Shown in pieces: positions 1-9,186 of a DNA stretch of 42,528 nucleotides. The notes beneath the pieces were generated by a model. It did not search any database. It was not told the origin of the DNA and saw only the letters and a program-made list of their open reading frames with translations. A program made the position numbers and the translations under genes. Position 1 is the stretch's first letter; every line of letters starts with the position of its first letter. This stretch comes from Cohnella lubricantis (GTDB lineage: Bacteria; Bacillota; Bacilli; Paenibacillales; Paenibacillaceae): the NCBI RefSeq assembly GCF_014212015.1, contig NZ_JACJVN010000008.1, forward strand, positions 1-42,528, given 5' to 3'.

Positions 1-136
1 CCACTCTACCGACTTCCCGCCGATGTAGTCGATCTGATCGACCTCTTCTCCTCACTCCACCGACATCCCGCCGATGTAGTCGATCTGATCGACCTCTTCT
101 CCTCACTCCACCGACATCCCGCCGATGTAGTCGATC
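1..136. repeat. 51-bp tandem repeat, about 2.6 copies, entering from the left edge
   Basis: Units beginning GCCGATGTAGTC start at 19, 70 and 121, exactly 51 bp (17 codons) apart. The 18 bases before 19 match the end of a unit at about 15 of 18 positions, so the array probably continues outside the window. The third copy diverges after 136. On the minus strand one frame reads the peptide IDYIGGMSVE followed by TGA, and the TGA lies inside each full unit. A 17-residue repeat is open in another minus frame and also in the plus frame, so coding status is undecided. Confidence 0.85.
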
Positions 137-208
137 CAGGTACTCTCTTCCGCCAACACCGGCGCATTCCCGTCCACCACACACATTCCACTAGCCAAGC
201 ACGAACAA

Positions 209-234
209 GACCAGCCCGGCTGCCCTGGCTGGTC
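209..234 (-). terminator. possible terminator downstream of phoU
   Basis: Inverted repeat GACCAGCC / GGCTGGTC (8 bp, 10-nt loop) about 80 nt after the phoU stop. On the minus strand it is followed by a loosely T-rich stretch (CTTGTTCGTGCTT) and not a clean T run, so termination is only likely. Confidence 0.4.
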
Positions 235-315
235 TCTCTCACAAGTGCTGCAGCTTCCGTCACCTACACCTTACTCGCGGCTCGTACCCTTCCGTCACCC
301 GCGCCGCGAACCTGC

Positions 316-975
316 CTACTGGTTCAAGTCTGGGCGCTCGCCGAGCACCAGGAACACGACGCTCTCGCCGATATTGGTCGCGTGGTCGGCGATCCGCTCA
401 ATGTAGCGGCCGACGAAGCTGAGGTGGATCGCTTGGCCGACCGTCTTCGGATTGTCCGCCGTGATCGAGAAGATCTCGCGCAGAATTTGCGAATACAGCG
501 CATCAACCTGGTCGTCGTCCTTCGCCATCTTGTAGGCGAGGTCGATGTTCTCGTCAATGTACGATTGGATTGACTCGACGATCATCGTGCGCACGATGAG
601 CGCCATCTGCGGCAGATCGTGGAGCGGCTTCATCAACTGCTGGCCCTCCAGGCGCAGCACGACCTTCGCGATATCGACCGACAGGTCGCCCATGCGCTCC
701 AGGTCGGACGAGATCTTGAGCGCGACCAGGATGCGCCGCAGATCCTTCGCGACCGGTTGCTGCGTAGCGATCAGCTTCGCGCCTAGATCGGAGATCCTCT
801 CCTCGATCCGGTTCAGCTCCAGATCCGCCGCCACGATCGTCTTCGCCGCCTTCGAATCAAGCGTCTCCAAGGCGCTCATGGAATCTGCCAGAGCGCGCTC
901 GACGCGTTCCCCCATCTGAACGAGCATCTGCTGCAATTGTTCAAGCCCGATATCGAATTCTCTGCGCGTAACCAT
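316..975 (-). CDS. phoU: phosphate signalling protein PhoU
   Basis: 219-residue cytoplasmic protein, the normal PhoU length. It is all-helical with the two-fold PhoU repeat: the N-terminal half begins REFDIGLEQLQQML and carries the conserved ERISDLG segment, and the C-terminal half carries RYIERIADHATNIGE. PhoU links the Pst transporter to the PhoR/PhoP two-component system and damps phosphate uptake. The ATG at 973-975 is chosen because AAGAGGAG lies about 8 nt upstream; an upstream in-frame extension of 37 residues has no RBS and overlaps the pstB end. It is the last gene of the pst operon, 16 nt after the second pstB, so it is almost certainly co-transcribed and translationally linked. Confidence 0.95.
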   Translation of the reverse strand: MVTRREFDIGLEQLQQMLVQMGERVERALADSMSALETLDSKAAKTIVAADLELNRIEERISDLGAKLIATQQPVAKDLRRILVALKISSDLERMGDLSVDIAKVVLRLEGQQLMKPLHDLPQMALIVRTMIVESIQSYIDENIDLAYKMAKDDDQVDALYSQILREIFSITADNPKTVGQAIHLSFVGRYIERIADHATNIGESVVFLVLGERPDLNQ

Positions 976-991
976 CCTCAGCACTCTCCTC

Positions 992-1738
<747 letters not shown>

Positions 1739-1770
1739 CTTCGCTGCCCCTCCCTTCTGTTCTATCCGCA

Positions 1771-2529
1771 TCACCCGAAGCGGCCGGAGATGTAATCATC
1801 CGTCGACTTGCGCGTCGGATTGGTGAACATCTTCTGCGTATCGTCGTACTCGATCAAGTCGCCGAGGAAGAAGAACGCCGTCTTATCCGAGATTCGCGCC
1901 GCCTGCTGCATGTTGTGCGTGACGATGACGATCGAATAGTCCTTCTTCAGCTCCGCGATCAGCTCTTCTATCTTAGCGGTGGATACCGGGTCCAGCGCCG
2001 AAGCCGGTTCGTCCATGAGCAGGATGCTCGGGCGAACGGCCAGCGAACGGGCGATGCACAGCCGCTGCTGCTGGCCGCCGGACAGCGCGAGCGCCGATTG
2101 GTGGAGGCGGTCCTTCACCTCGTCCCACAGGGCGGTCTTGCGCAGGCACTGCTCAACAAGCGCAGCGAGCTCCTTGCGGTTCCGCGTGCCGTGGTAGCGG
2201 GCTCCGAAGGCTACATTCTCATAGATCGACTTGTGAAATGGATTCGCCCGCTGCCAGACCATCCCAATTCGTTGGCGCAGCCGGACGACGTCCGTATTCG
2301 GATCGCAGATGTTGTCGCCGCCAATCCAAACCTCACCCTCGATGCGCGCGGCGGGGATCAGATCGTTCATTCGGTTAAGCGAGCGCAGGAACGTCGACTT
2401 GCCGCAGCCCGAAGGGCCGATCAGCGCGACCACCTCGCGGTTCGGGAACTCCATGCTGACCTTGCGGACCGCTTGCTTCTCGCCGTAGTAGACCGACAGG
2501 TTCTTCGTATAGAATGCGTTGTGGCTCAT
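1771..2529 (-). CDS. pstB: phosphate ABC transporter ATPase PstB (first copy in operon)
   Basis: 252 residues. ABC ATPase of the Pst phosphate importer with Walker [11 protein letters not shown]-loop [15 protein letters not shown], signature LSGGQQQR, Walker [14 protein letters not shown] and H-loop [13 protein letters not shown]. It is clearly homologous over its full length to the next gene, but the two have diverged (Q-loop QRANPFHK against QQPNPFPK), so the duplication looks old. AGGAGGAG precedes the ATG and lies in the 10-nt gap after pstA. Two PstB copies could form a heterodimer or serve different conditions; the sequence does not say which. Confidence 0.93.
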   Translation of the reverse strand: MSHNAFYTKNLSVYYGEKQAVRKVSMEFPNREVVALIGPSGCGKSTFLRSLNRMNDLIPAARIEGEVWIGGDNICDPNTDVVRLRQRIGMVWQRANPFHKSIYENVAFGARYHGTRNRKELAALVEQCLRKTALWDEVKDRLHQSALALSGGQQQRLCIARSLAVRPSILLMDEPASALDPVSTAKIEELIAELKKDYSIVIVTHNMQQAARISDKTAFFFLGDLIEYDDTQKMFTNPTRKSTDDYISGRFG

Positions 2530-2539
2530 AGGTCTCCTC

Positions 2540-3427
2540 CTACTTGCTCGCGGTTAATTTGCGGTAGAGCACGCGGCCGAACCAACGGGCTCCAAGGTTA
2601 AACAGCAGAATCGTAATGACCAGCACAGCCGAAGCCCCAGCCGCGATCTCGCCTGCGTCAGGCGCGAGTCCTTCGCTGTTGATCTTCCAGATGTGAACCG
2701 CAAGCGTCTCCGCCGGGCGCATCGGGTTCAGCGGCGACGTCGGATGAAGCGGATTCCAATCGGTGAAGTCGAGACGCGGCGAGCTCATGCCGGCGGTGAA
2801 CAGCAGCGCGGCAGCTTCGCCGAACACGCGGCCAGCGGCGAGTACCGTGCCTGTCACGATGGACGGCAGCGCGACTGGCAGCATGACGGATGTGATCGTC
2901 TTCCAGCGCGACATGCCGAGCGCGAGTCCCGCTTCCTTCTGCTCCTGCGGCACAGACCGCAGCGATTGCTCCGTCAGACGGACCATCATCGGCAGATTGA
3001 ACACCGTCAGCGCAAGCGCGCCTGATAGAAGCGAATAACCGAGGTTGAACGTATTCACAATAACGAGAAGGCCGAACAGGCCGACGACGATCGATGGGAA
3101 CGAGGACAGAACTTCGACGACCAGCCGAATGAAATTGGTGATCGGACCTCGCTTCGCATATTCACTCATATAGATGCCCGCACCAAGGCCGAGCGGAATC
3201 GTAATAATCATCGTCAGCACGAGCAGGAAGATCGAGTTGAACAGCTGCGGCCCGATGCCCCCGCCCGCCTTGATCGCTTGCGGGAAGGAAGTGAGGAAGT
3301 GCCAGCTGATATGCGGCAAGCCGCGGAAGAGCAGATAGCCGATCAAGGAGGCCAGTACGGCCATGATCAGCACGGCTACCGCGACTATAACGCCTGTCGC
3401 GATCCGGTCTATCGTCTTGGCTCTCAT
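2540..3427 (-). CDS. pstA: phosphate ABC transporter permease PstA
   Basis: 295-residue integral membrane protein with about six transmembrane segments. It carries the binding-protein-dependent permease coupling loop ([21 protein letters not shown]) that docks the ATPase. Its start ATG overlaps the pstC stop in an ATGA (3424-3427), with GGAGAG just upstream inside the pstC end, so it is translationally coupled to pstC. The longer open frame (27 more codons) lies wholly within pstC in another frame and is rejected. It forms the phosphate channel with PstC. Confidence 0.94.
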   Translation of the reverse strand: MRAKTIDRIATGVIVAVAVLIMAVLASLIGYLLFRGLPHISWHFLTSFPQAIKAGGGIGPQLFNSIFLLVLTMIITIPLGLGAGIYMSEYAKRGPITNFIRLVVEVLSSFPSIVVGLFGLLVIVNTFNLGYSLLSGALALTVFNLPMMVRLTEQSLRSVPQEQKEAGLALGMSRWKTITSVMLPVALPSIVTGTVLAAGRVFGEAAALLFTAGMSSPRLDFTDWNPLHPTSPLNPMRPAETLAVHIWKINSEGLAPDAGEIAAGASAVLVITILLFNLGARWFGRVLYRKLTASK

Positions 3428-4353
3428 CGCTTCACTCTCCTCTCCAGCATGCGGACCACGAATACGAAGACGAACGTCATGAGCAGCAGCATCAACGCCA
3501 GACTCCACAGCGCATTGTTATGCAGGGATCCGGAAGTCGTGTTGCCCATCGACAGGGTAATAATACTCGTCAGCGTCGCCGCCGATTCGAACAGCGAGTG
3601 CGGAATGTGCGGCGCGTTGCCGATGACCATCTGAACGGCAAGCGCTTCGCCGAACGCCCGGGCGATGCCAAGCACGACGCCGGTGAGCAGCGAAGGCAGA
3701 AGCGTCGGCAGGATGATGCGCGAGATCGTCTGCCAGCGCGTGGCGCCAAGCGCCATGGAGCCTTCCTTCAACCCTCTAGGCAGGCTGCGCAGCGCATCCG
3801 TCGAGACGGTCGTTACGGTCGGCAGAATCATGATCGATAGGACGAGCGAGCCGGCCAGCACGCCGACGCCGAGACCCGGGAACACATCCCGCAAGAACGG
3901 AACGATGACCGACAGGCCGACGAAGCCGTAGACGACGGACGGTATGCCCGCGAGCAGTTCAATGCCCGGCTGAAGCACCGTCTTGCCCAGCTTCGGCATA
4001 ATCTCCGTCATGAAGAGCGAAGCGCACAGTCCGAGCGGCGCCGCGATGACGGCAGCCAGCAGCGAGGTAGAGAACGAGCCGAACAGGAACGGCAGCGCGC
4101 CGAACACGGCCGGTTCGCCATCCGGGCGCCATTCGAGCCCGAACATCATCTCCGACACGCTGACACCGTGGCTGATGAACGGCGCAAGCCCTCTTGACGC
4201 GATAAAATACACGATCGAGAAGATCGTGACGATCATGATGAGGACGCATAGATATACGTACGTTCGCCCCCGCCATTCCTCTGCCAGATGCTTCGGGATT
4301 CTACGCTCCTTCGCTGCGGGAGCGGAACGAACTTCAGATGCAGGTAAATTCAA
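3424..4353 (-). CDS. pstC: phosphate ABC transporter permease PstC
   Basis: 309-residue permease with six predicted transmembrane helices and the coupling loop ALGATRWQTISRIILPTLLPSL. It pairs with PstA to form the phosphate channel. I place the start at a TTG (4351-4353), because GAAGGAG at 4362-4368 sits 8 nt upstream of it. The in-frame GTG at 4360-4362 touches this Shine-Dalgarno sequence, with no spacing, and is unlikely to be used. A weak TTG start, together with the stem-loop just upstream, fits lower expression than the binding protein PstS. The gene overlaps pstA by 4 nt. Confidence 0.93.
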   Translation of the reverse strand: MNLPASEVRSAPAAKERRIPKHLAEEWRGRTYVYLCVLIMIVTIFSIVYFIASRGLAPFISHGVSVSEMMFGLEWRPDGEPAVFGALPFLFGSFSTSLLAAVIAAPLGLCASLFMTEIMPKLGKTVLQPGIELLAGIPSVVYGFVGLSVIVPFLRDVFPGLGVGVLAGSLVLSIMILPTVTTVSTDALRSLPRGLKEGSMALGATRWQTISRIILPTLLPSLLTGVVLGIARAFGEALAVQMVIGNAPHIPHSLFESAATLTSIITLSMGNTTSGSLHNNALWSLALMLLLMTFVFVFVVRMLERRVKR

Positions 4354-4377
4354 GCAGGCCACTCCTTCAACGGCAAG

Positions 4378-4402
4378 GAGAGGCGCACATAGGTCGCCTC
4401 TC
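4378..4402 (-). promoter_or_regulatory. intercistronic stem-loop between pstS and pstC
   Basis: Perfect 8-bp inverted repeat GAGAGGCG / CGCCTCTC with a 9-nt loop in the 104-nt pstS-pstC gap. No T run follows on the minus strand. It is placed where pst operons commonly have a processing or attenuating hairpin that leaves the pstS message in excess of the permease and ATPase messages. Confidence 0.7.
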
Positions 4403-4457
4403 GCCGCTTGAGATATTCTGAGCTCTCAGGGATAATGTCTATTTATTTGTATCGTTC

Positions 4458-5423
4458 TTATTTGTTCGTTACCGTGCCCGCTGCGTCGCGCTCAATCTTC
4501 ATGTCGCTGGTCGGGATGTAACCATTCTCTACTACGTCCTTCTGCTGAATCTCAGGGCTCATCATGTAGTCCAGGAAAGCCTTCGCCGCTGCATCCGGCT
4601 CGCCCTTCGTGTACATGTGCTCGTAAGCCCATACCGGATAAGTGTTCGTCTTGACATTGTCGGTCGTCGGCTCAACGCCTTCATACTTCAGCGCGATAAT
4701 CGATTCATCCAGGTAGGACAGCGCCAGATAACCGATCGCCCCCGGCGTCTCGGATACGAGCTTCTTAACCGTGCCGCTCGCGTCTTCTTGAATCGAACCC
4801 GGCAGGTCTTCCGTCTTGATGCCCAGCGCATACTTCTCGAACGTAGCGCGGGTACCGGAGCTGGACGGACGGTTCACCAGCACGATCTTCGCGTCAGTGC
4901 CGCCAACGTCCTTCCAATTGGTAACCTTGCCCGTGAAGATATCAACCAACTGTTGCTGCGTCAGGTTGTCTACGCCGACATCCTTGTGAGCGACGGCTGC
5001 CATCGCAATGACTGCAACCTTGTGGTCAACGAGCTCCTTCGCCTTGTCGGCATCGAGCTTCTCTTCCGCGAATACGTCGGAGTTGCCGATTTGGACTTGG
5101 CCGTCGGATACTTGGGAGAGGCCCGTACCGCTGCCTCCGCCTTGGATTTGAACGGAGACGCCTTTATATTGATCGTCGGCCATGAACTTGTCGGCTGCCG
5201 CTTGGGCCAGCGGCTGAAGCGCGGAGGAACCGGATGCGATGACCGATCCGCTCAGCGGCTCGGCGCTTGGAGTTGCGCTCTCGCTAGGAGCTGCGCTCTC
5301 GGATGCGCTCGGCGAAGGGCTCGAGGTGTTAGCGGAGCCAGCATTGTTATTGGTGTTGTTGCCGCACGCTGCAAGCGATATTGCGAAGACAACAGTCAAC
5401 AGCAGGACCAACGATTTTTTCAT
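4458..5423 (-). CDS. pstS: phosphate-binding lipoprotein PstS
   Basis: 321 residues. It starts with a lipoprotein signal peptide (MKKSLVLLLTVVFAISLAAC, lipobox Cys20), then an Asn/Ser/Pro/Ala-rich linker to about residue 55. The phosphate-binding fold follows, with the typical ligand segments GSSALQPL, QGGGSGTGLSQV, and RPSSSGTRATFEKY. It captures phosphate outside the membrane and delivers it to PstCA. An AAAGGGG Shine-Dalgarno lies about 10 nt before the ATG. First gene of the pst operon; a PhoP-box promoter lies about 100 nt upstream. Confidence 0.96.
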   Translation of the reverse strand: MKKSLVLLLTVVFAISLAACGNNTNNNAGSANTSSPSPSASESAAPSESATPSAEPLSGSVIASGSSALQPLAQAAADKFMADDQYKGVSVQIQGGGSGTGLSQVSDGQVQIGNSDVFAEEKLDADKAKELVDHKVAVIAMAAVAHKDVGVDNLTQQQLVDIFTGKVTNWKDVGGTDAKIVLVNRPSSSGTRATFEKYALGIKTEDLPGSIQEDASGTVKKLVSETPGAIGYLALSYLDESIIALKYEGVEPTTDNVKTNTYPVWAYEHMYTKGEPDAAAKAFLDYMMSPEIQQKDVVENGYIPTSDMKIERDAAGTVTNK

Positions 5424-5505
5424 GACGAATGGTTTTCCCCTTTCATAGTTGAGAAACTTGTTTTTATTTGTCTCACATCTATGATTCTATTGTCCTAACG
5501 TCAGA

Positions 5506-5545
5506 AGCATATTTCCCTTATGTTAACGGAATGTAAAATCGTAAA
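5506..5545 (-). promoter_or_regulatory. PhoP-box promoter of the pst operon
   Basis: On the minus strand, TTTACA (5532-5537) and TTAACA (5521-5526) are spaced by 5 nt, giving the 11-bp period of the Bacillus PhoP box. A third TTTACG (5540-5545) lies upstream but is out of phase by 3 bp. The proximal repeat is followed after exactly 9 nt by TATGCT (5506-5511), a plausible -10, the same geometry as upstream of phoP in this window. No -35 of the usual kind is present, as expected for a PhoP-activated promoter. Confidence 0.82.
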
Positions 5546-5560
5546 TCTCTCATCCGAAAA

Positions 5561-6778
5561 TCATTTGGAGCCTAGCAGCTGCGAGATCAGCTTGGCGAGC
5601 TGCCGCTTCATCTGATCGGTCGTCATATCGGCTTCCTTGGCCGCTTCCGTCAGATTCGCGGCGGCGGCACGATTGTCCGAGCTTAGCAGCCATAGCCGCT
5701 CGAACGTCGTCTCTGCGTTCTGAACGCGCTGGACGCCCGCTTCCGAGCCCTTCTTGCTCTCCCTTACCGCATCCGCTGTCGCCTCAGCCGCTTCAGCCAT
5801 GCCGCGAAGCTGAACGTTGATCCGCTCCGCCGACTGCTTCGTCTGTTCAGCCAGCGTCCGAACCTCCTGCGCCACGACGGAGAATCCCCGTCCGTGTTCG
5901 CCCGCTCGCGCGGCTTCGATCTGGGCGTTCATTGCCAGCAGATGGCACCGATCCGCAAGCTCCGCGATTAGATCCGTAATGCCGAGCGTCTCTCGCGCGT
6001 GATCGAGCAGTCCGCGGGCCGAAGCTTCCTGGCGCACGGCCGTCTCGGCCCATTGCCGGTACAGCTTCAGCATCTGCTCCAGCTCGCTTCGCCCTTGCTC
6101 GGCGATCTCGGCCAATCGCTCGCCGCTCACGAGCGAGGTCTCCGCCGTCGCCGTCACCATGCCGATGGCCGCCGCAATCCGGCCGATCATGCTCTCCGCA
6201 CCGCGCACCGTTCGAAGCTGCCGGTCAGAAGCCTCTCGCTGCAGCAGTCTCGACATGCCCAGCAGATCCCCGGCAGTCAGAATGCCGGCGGTCAGCCCAT
6301 CTGTCGTCAGGATAACAGCATCGTAGAGAGTCTCCTCGTTCCGAGTCAGCGCAAGATCGATCAGCTCTTGCGGCGTGGTGTCCAGCTCCGCCGTCAGCGG
6401 GCGGATGTCCATTAGTACGGATATCGGCTTATCCGCGTACAGAGCGGTTCCGAACTTAGAACCGATGGATCGGAAGAACCGGTGCTTCATGACGAGGCCG
6501 AGCGGCCTGTGGCTTCTATCCGTGACAACTGCGCACTCGAGATCGGCGCGCTGACGGAATAGCGCAATAACTTCGCTGCAAGCCTGATTCGGGGCGATCA
6601 ACGGGCAATTGCGAATCCATTCCGCCATTCGCAGCGGATGGAACGTCTCCTGGCCGGAAGTCCAGCCGACGGCCGCTTCTTCGACAGGCCAGCTTAATTC
6701 CTTCTGTCCAGCCGCCGACGGCGCTTCCTTGCGGCCAACCGCATGGTTCTGGATTGGACTTAATTGAGGGTTGGTCAT
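5561..6778 (-). CDS. soluble CBS-domain / methyl-accepting chemotaxis transducer
   Basis: 405-residue protein without a transmembrane segment or signal peptide. Residues about 45-165 look like a CBS pair, with [20 protein letters not shown] and [18 protein letters not shown] among its segments. The C-terminal part is a chemotaxis signalling domain, seen in the hairpin tip [20 protein letters not shown] and the following [14 protein letters not shown]. It would connect a cytoplasmic ligand (CBS domains often bind adenine nucleotides) to CheW/CheA or a related signalling complex. The start is chosen at ATG 6776-6778 with GGAGG 7 nt upstream; a nearer ATG touches the RBS. It lies between pstS and a regulator gene; no chemotaxis genes are nearby. 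Confidence 0.8.
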   Translation of the reverse strand: MTNPQLSPIQNHAVGRKEAPSAAGQKELSWPVEEAAVGWTSGQETFHPLRMAEWIRNCPLIAPNQACSEVIALFRQRADLECAVVTDRSHRPLGLVMKHRFFRSIGSKFGTALYADKPISVLMDIRPLTAELDTTPQELIDLALTRNEETLYDAVILTTDGLTAGILTAGDLLGMSRLLQREASDRQLRTVRGAESMIGRIAAAIGMVTATAETSLVSGERLAEIAEQGRSELEQMLKLYRQWAETAVRQEASARGLLDHARETLGITDLIAELADRCHLLAMNAQIEAARAGEHGRGFSVVAQEVRTLAEQTKQSAERINVQLRGMAEAAEATADAVRESKKGSEAGVQRVQNAETTFERLWLLSSDNRAAAANLTEAAKEADMTTDQMKRQLAKLISQLLGSK

Positions 6779-6910
6779 CTGCATTCCTCCACAGCATCGC
6801 GCGGGTCGCATCCGCATTGATATCCTATTAACAGCCCGATCGTATCAAAGGGGTGTCAACCACAGGTTCGGGCACTGTTGGCGTAATGTTAAAATGCGAT
6901 AACAGCGCAC

Positions 6911-6947
6911 AAAAAAAGCAGAGCGGGAGAATATCCCTGCTCTGCTT
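6911..6947 (-). terminator. rho-independent terminator of the winged-helix regulator gene
   Basis: Stem AGCAGAG...CTCTGCT with inner GGGA/TCCC pairing; on the minus strand it is followed by seven T. It lies 37 nt after the stop of the upstream regulator gene. Confidence 0.9.
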
Positions 6948-6983
6948 AAGTTCCGCCTTTTCCACCCGAAGGCGAACGTCTCC

Positions 6984-7634
6984 TTAATCTTCCTCCTCGG
7001 GCTCCTCCTCTGATGGCTCGATCAAGCCCAGCTTCTCCGCATCCTCAATCCGATAGCTGACGACAACGTAATGGTAGGAGCCTATCTCATCCTCTCGTCC
7101 GTCGCTTGCCCACTTCCGCTCAATCGGTTCCTGGGTATTGTTGATCGCTTGGACTATCCGGTCCATCGACTCCTGCCATTCCCGGCCGGTGCAGCGGCTG
7201 TCCACATTCAGCACGTTGACGTGATAAGGATTCCGTTCAAACTTAGCGCCCGAAGGACTCTCCTCGCGGATCTTCTCCAGCCCCTTCTGCAGCAGGCGCA
7301 ATCCGGGTTCAAGCTTCCGGTGAACGAATGCCACAATCGTCTCCAGATGCTGGGCGTTCTCCTCTGCGTTGCCTCTATATATCACATCGTTCAGATCGGC
7401 CGTCTGATAATAATGCTCCGTCAAATTGCCTTGCTGGCGCGACTCCTTCAATTCAAGCAGCTCCGCCTTGACGAGCTTCTTCACATGATAATACAGCCGA
7501 AGCGGATCCTCGCCCATCTGCTCCGCCAGCATTTTCACCGTCGCCGGCTTATCCGCTGCCAGTTGGAGAATTCGGCTTCGTCTCGGATCGGACAATATCT
7601 TAATCAATTCGACGCTGCTGCTCTTATATTTCAC
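6984..7634 (-). CDS. ArsR-like winged-helix transcriptional regulator
   Basis: 216-residue cytoplasmic protein. The first 80 residues form a winged helix-turn-helix of the ArsR/HTH_20 type: VELIKILSDPRRSRILQLAA, then TVKMLAEQMGEDPLRLYYHVKKLVKAELLEL. The rest is a putative ligand or dimerisation region of unknown type, ending in an acidic tail (EPSEEEPEEED). It starts at GTG 7632-7634, with GGGAGG about 11 nt upstream. It lies 102 nt downstream of an MFS exporter on the same strand, and its own upstream region holds a 16-bp perfect palindrome, so control of itself and perhaps of the exporter is likely. The effector is unknown. Confidence 0.8.
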   Translation of the reverse strand: MKYKSSSVELIKILSDPRRSRILQLAADKPATVKMLAEQMGEDPLRLYYHVKKLVKAELLELKESRQQGNLTEHYYQTADLNDVIYRGNAEENAQHLETIVAFVHRKLEPGLRLLQKGLEKIREESPSGAKFERNPYHVNVLNVDSRCTGREWQESMDRIVQAINNTQEPIERKWASDGREDEIGSYHYVVVSYRIEDAEKLGLIEPSEEEPEEED

Positions 7635-7684
7635 CTGAACGAATGCCTCCCTTGCCGTACTGTTATGGCTCCCTGCGACCTGTT

Positions 7685-7700
7685 GCTTGCTATAGCAAGC
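7685..7700. promoter_or_regulatory. 16-bp perfect palindrome, likely operator
   Basis: GCTTGCTATAGCAAGC reads identically on both strands. It lies about 50 nt upstream of the regulator start, next to -10-like TATGGT/TATGCT sequences on the minus strand. A self-regulatory site for the winged-helix protein is the simplest reading. Confidence 0.55.
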
Positions 7701-7736
7701 ATACCATAGCTGCGCCGAGATTCGTAGAATCTTCTA

Positions 7737-8984
7737 CTAATCGACCGTTCGCACGGACTTCACAGTGGCCAGAATAATGACCATGAAGGCAACCATAATG
7801 AGGCCGGCTGTCAGCATAATGCCCGATATCCCGATGCCGGCGGACAGCAGCGCAGAGACGATGGCAAGCGAGACCGGCATGAGGCCCATCGCCGTCGTAC
7901 CGAGAACGCCTTGCACACGCCCCATCATGTCGGGCCTCACCATCTGCTGAATCAGCGTCGCGATTAGTACGTTGCAGAGCGCAATGAAGAAGCCCATCGC
8001 GAACATGAGCGCAACGCCCTGCCACACCTCCGTAATCAAGCTGAGCAGAACGACCCCGACGCCGGACAGCGTGACGAAGAACATGGCGAGAACGCCCCTT
8101 CGGCGCTTCGGCTGCATAATGCCGACCCATGCCGCCCCGCCCATCATGCCGAACGCGATTGCGCTCTCCATATAGCTTAAGGCGAGTACATCGCCGGCGA
8201 ACGCACGATTGACGAGAATCGGAACGCCGGAGCTGACGGGGCCGGCGAAGAGCATATTCAAGATCATCGACACGATCATCAACGTCAGCAGGAATGGGAA
8301 GCTCTTCATGTAGACGATGCCGTCCTTCAATTGCCGCAGGAACGGCTCCCGCTGCTTCTCTGCAGACGGGCCGGGGTCGCGAAGGAAGCGGACGGCGGCG
8401 GCCCCGACGAGCAGGAAGGCAGCCGCGGCAGCGAACGAAGCCTCGAAGGAGGCGAACTTCATCAGCAAGCCGGCTAGCGCAGGCCCGAACAGAAGCGTCA
8501 GCTGGTTCGTTGTCTGGAGAATCGAATTGCCGCGAACCAGATGCTCTCTCTCTACTATATTAGGAAGCATGGAGCTGCTTGCCGGACCGTGGAACGCGTC
8601 AAGCACCCCGTAGATGAGCGCGAAGCCGAGCAGTCCCCAGATCGACAGCGCATTCTCCATCACCAGAATGACCATCGCGGCGACGAAGACAACACGGATT
8701 CCGTTGGCGTAGGCCAGAATCGTCGATCTTCGGATCCGATCCGCCAGTACGCCGGCGAAGGTCATGAGCAACACCCGCGGTATGGTGGTCGTCATCATGA
8801 CGATGCCAAGCCAATTCTCAAGACCTAAGCGCTGCACGACATACCAAGACTCCGTCAACAGATAGACTGAGAAAGCCAGGTTCGTAAATGCGGATGCCAG
8901 CCATAGCACAAGAAAACGAGCATTCGTCCATACTTGCTTCTTGACCGCCGGGATCGCCAACGCGTCCTGCCGCTGAAGCTCCAT
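7737..8984 (-). CDS. MFS transporter (exporter type)
   Basis: About 415-residue major facilitator protein with roughly 12 transmembrane helices. Motif A after helix 2 reads GVLADRIRRSTIL, and the overall sequence (FGPALAGLLMKFA, LRQLKDGIVYMKSFPFLLTL) resembles the EntS/MFS_3 group of drug or siderophore exporters. The start is uncertain: ATG at 8982-8984 has a weak AGGTGG 6-7 nt upstream, while an in-frame ATG at 9021-9023 would add 13 residues, lies 20 nt after the predicted transcription start and has no Shine-Dalgarno. It is read in the same direction as the winged-helix gene that follows. Substrate unknown. Confidence 0.85.
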   Translation of the reverse strand: MELQRQDALAIPAVKKQVWTNARFLVLWLASAFTNLAFSVYLLTESWYVVQRLGLENWLGIVMMTTTIPRVLLMTFAGVLADRIRRSTILAYANGIRVVFVAAMVILVMENALSIWGLLGFALIYGVLDAFHGPASSSMLPNIVEREHLVRGNSILQTTNQLTLLFGPALAGLLMKFASFEASFAAAAAFLLVGAAAVRFLRDPGPSAEKQREPFLRQLKDGIVYMKSFPFLLTLMIVSMILNMLFAGPVSSGVPILVNRAFAGDVLALSYMESAIAFGMMGGAAWVGIMQPKRRRGVLAMFFVTLSGVGVVLLSLITEVWQGVALMFAMGFFIALCNVLIATLIQQMVRPDMMGRVQGVLGTTAMGLMPVSLAIVSALLSAGIGISGIMLTAGLIMVAFMVIILATVKSVRTVD

Positions 8985-9049
8985 TCGAAGCCACCTGCCT
9001 GTCATTTTATTATTTTTAACCATTGTAATTTATTTAAACGATTGATTTC

Positions 9050-9079
9050 AGTATAATGCGTGAATTCATTGGATGTCTA
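9050..9079 (-). promoter_or_regulatory. sigma-A promoter of the MFS gene
   Basis: -35 TAGACA (9074-9079) and -10 TATACT (9050-9055), separated by 18 nt on the minus strand, with an AT-rich leader just before the MFS start. Confidence 0.7.
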
Positions 9080-9111
9080 GTGCTGTTTTGGTAACAGAAG
9101 GAAATTCTTTT

Positions 9112-9153
9112 CGAAAATAAAAATAGGACGAGCAGAGTGTCTCTGCTTCGTCC
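9112..9153 (-). terminator. terminator of the quinoprotein gene cluster
   Basis: Hairpin GGACGAGCAGAG / CTCTGCTTCGTCC with loop TGT and one bulged base. On the minus strand it is followed by TATTTTTATTTT. It lies 34 nt after the stop of the last gene of the cluster. Confidence 0.85.
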
Positions 9154-9186
9154 CATGCTCGTCCGTCAACTGCGGTTGCCTATCGT

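Noticed and set aside
6-263. 85-residue repeat protein on the minus strand
   Set aside because: Other frames are equally open, the start has no RBS, and the sequence resembles no known protein. It is kept only as a repeat.
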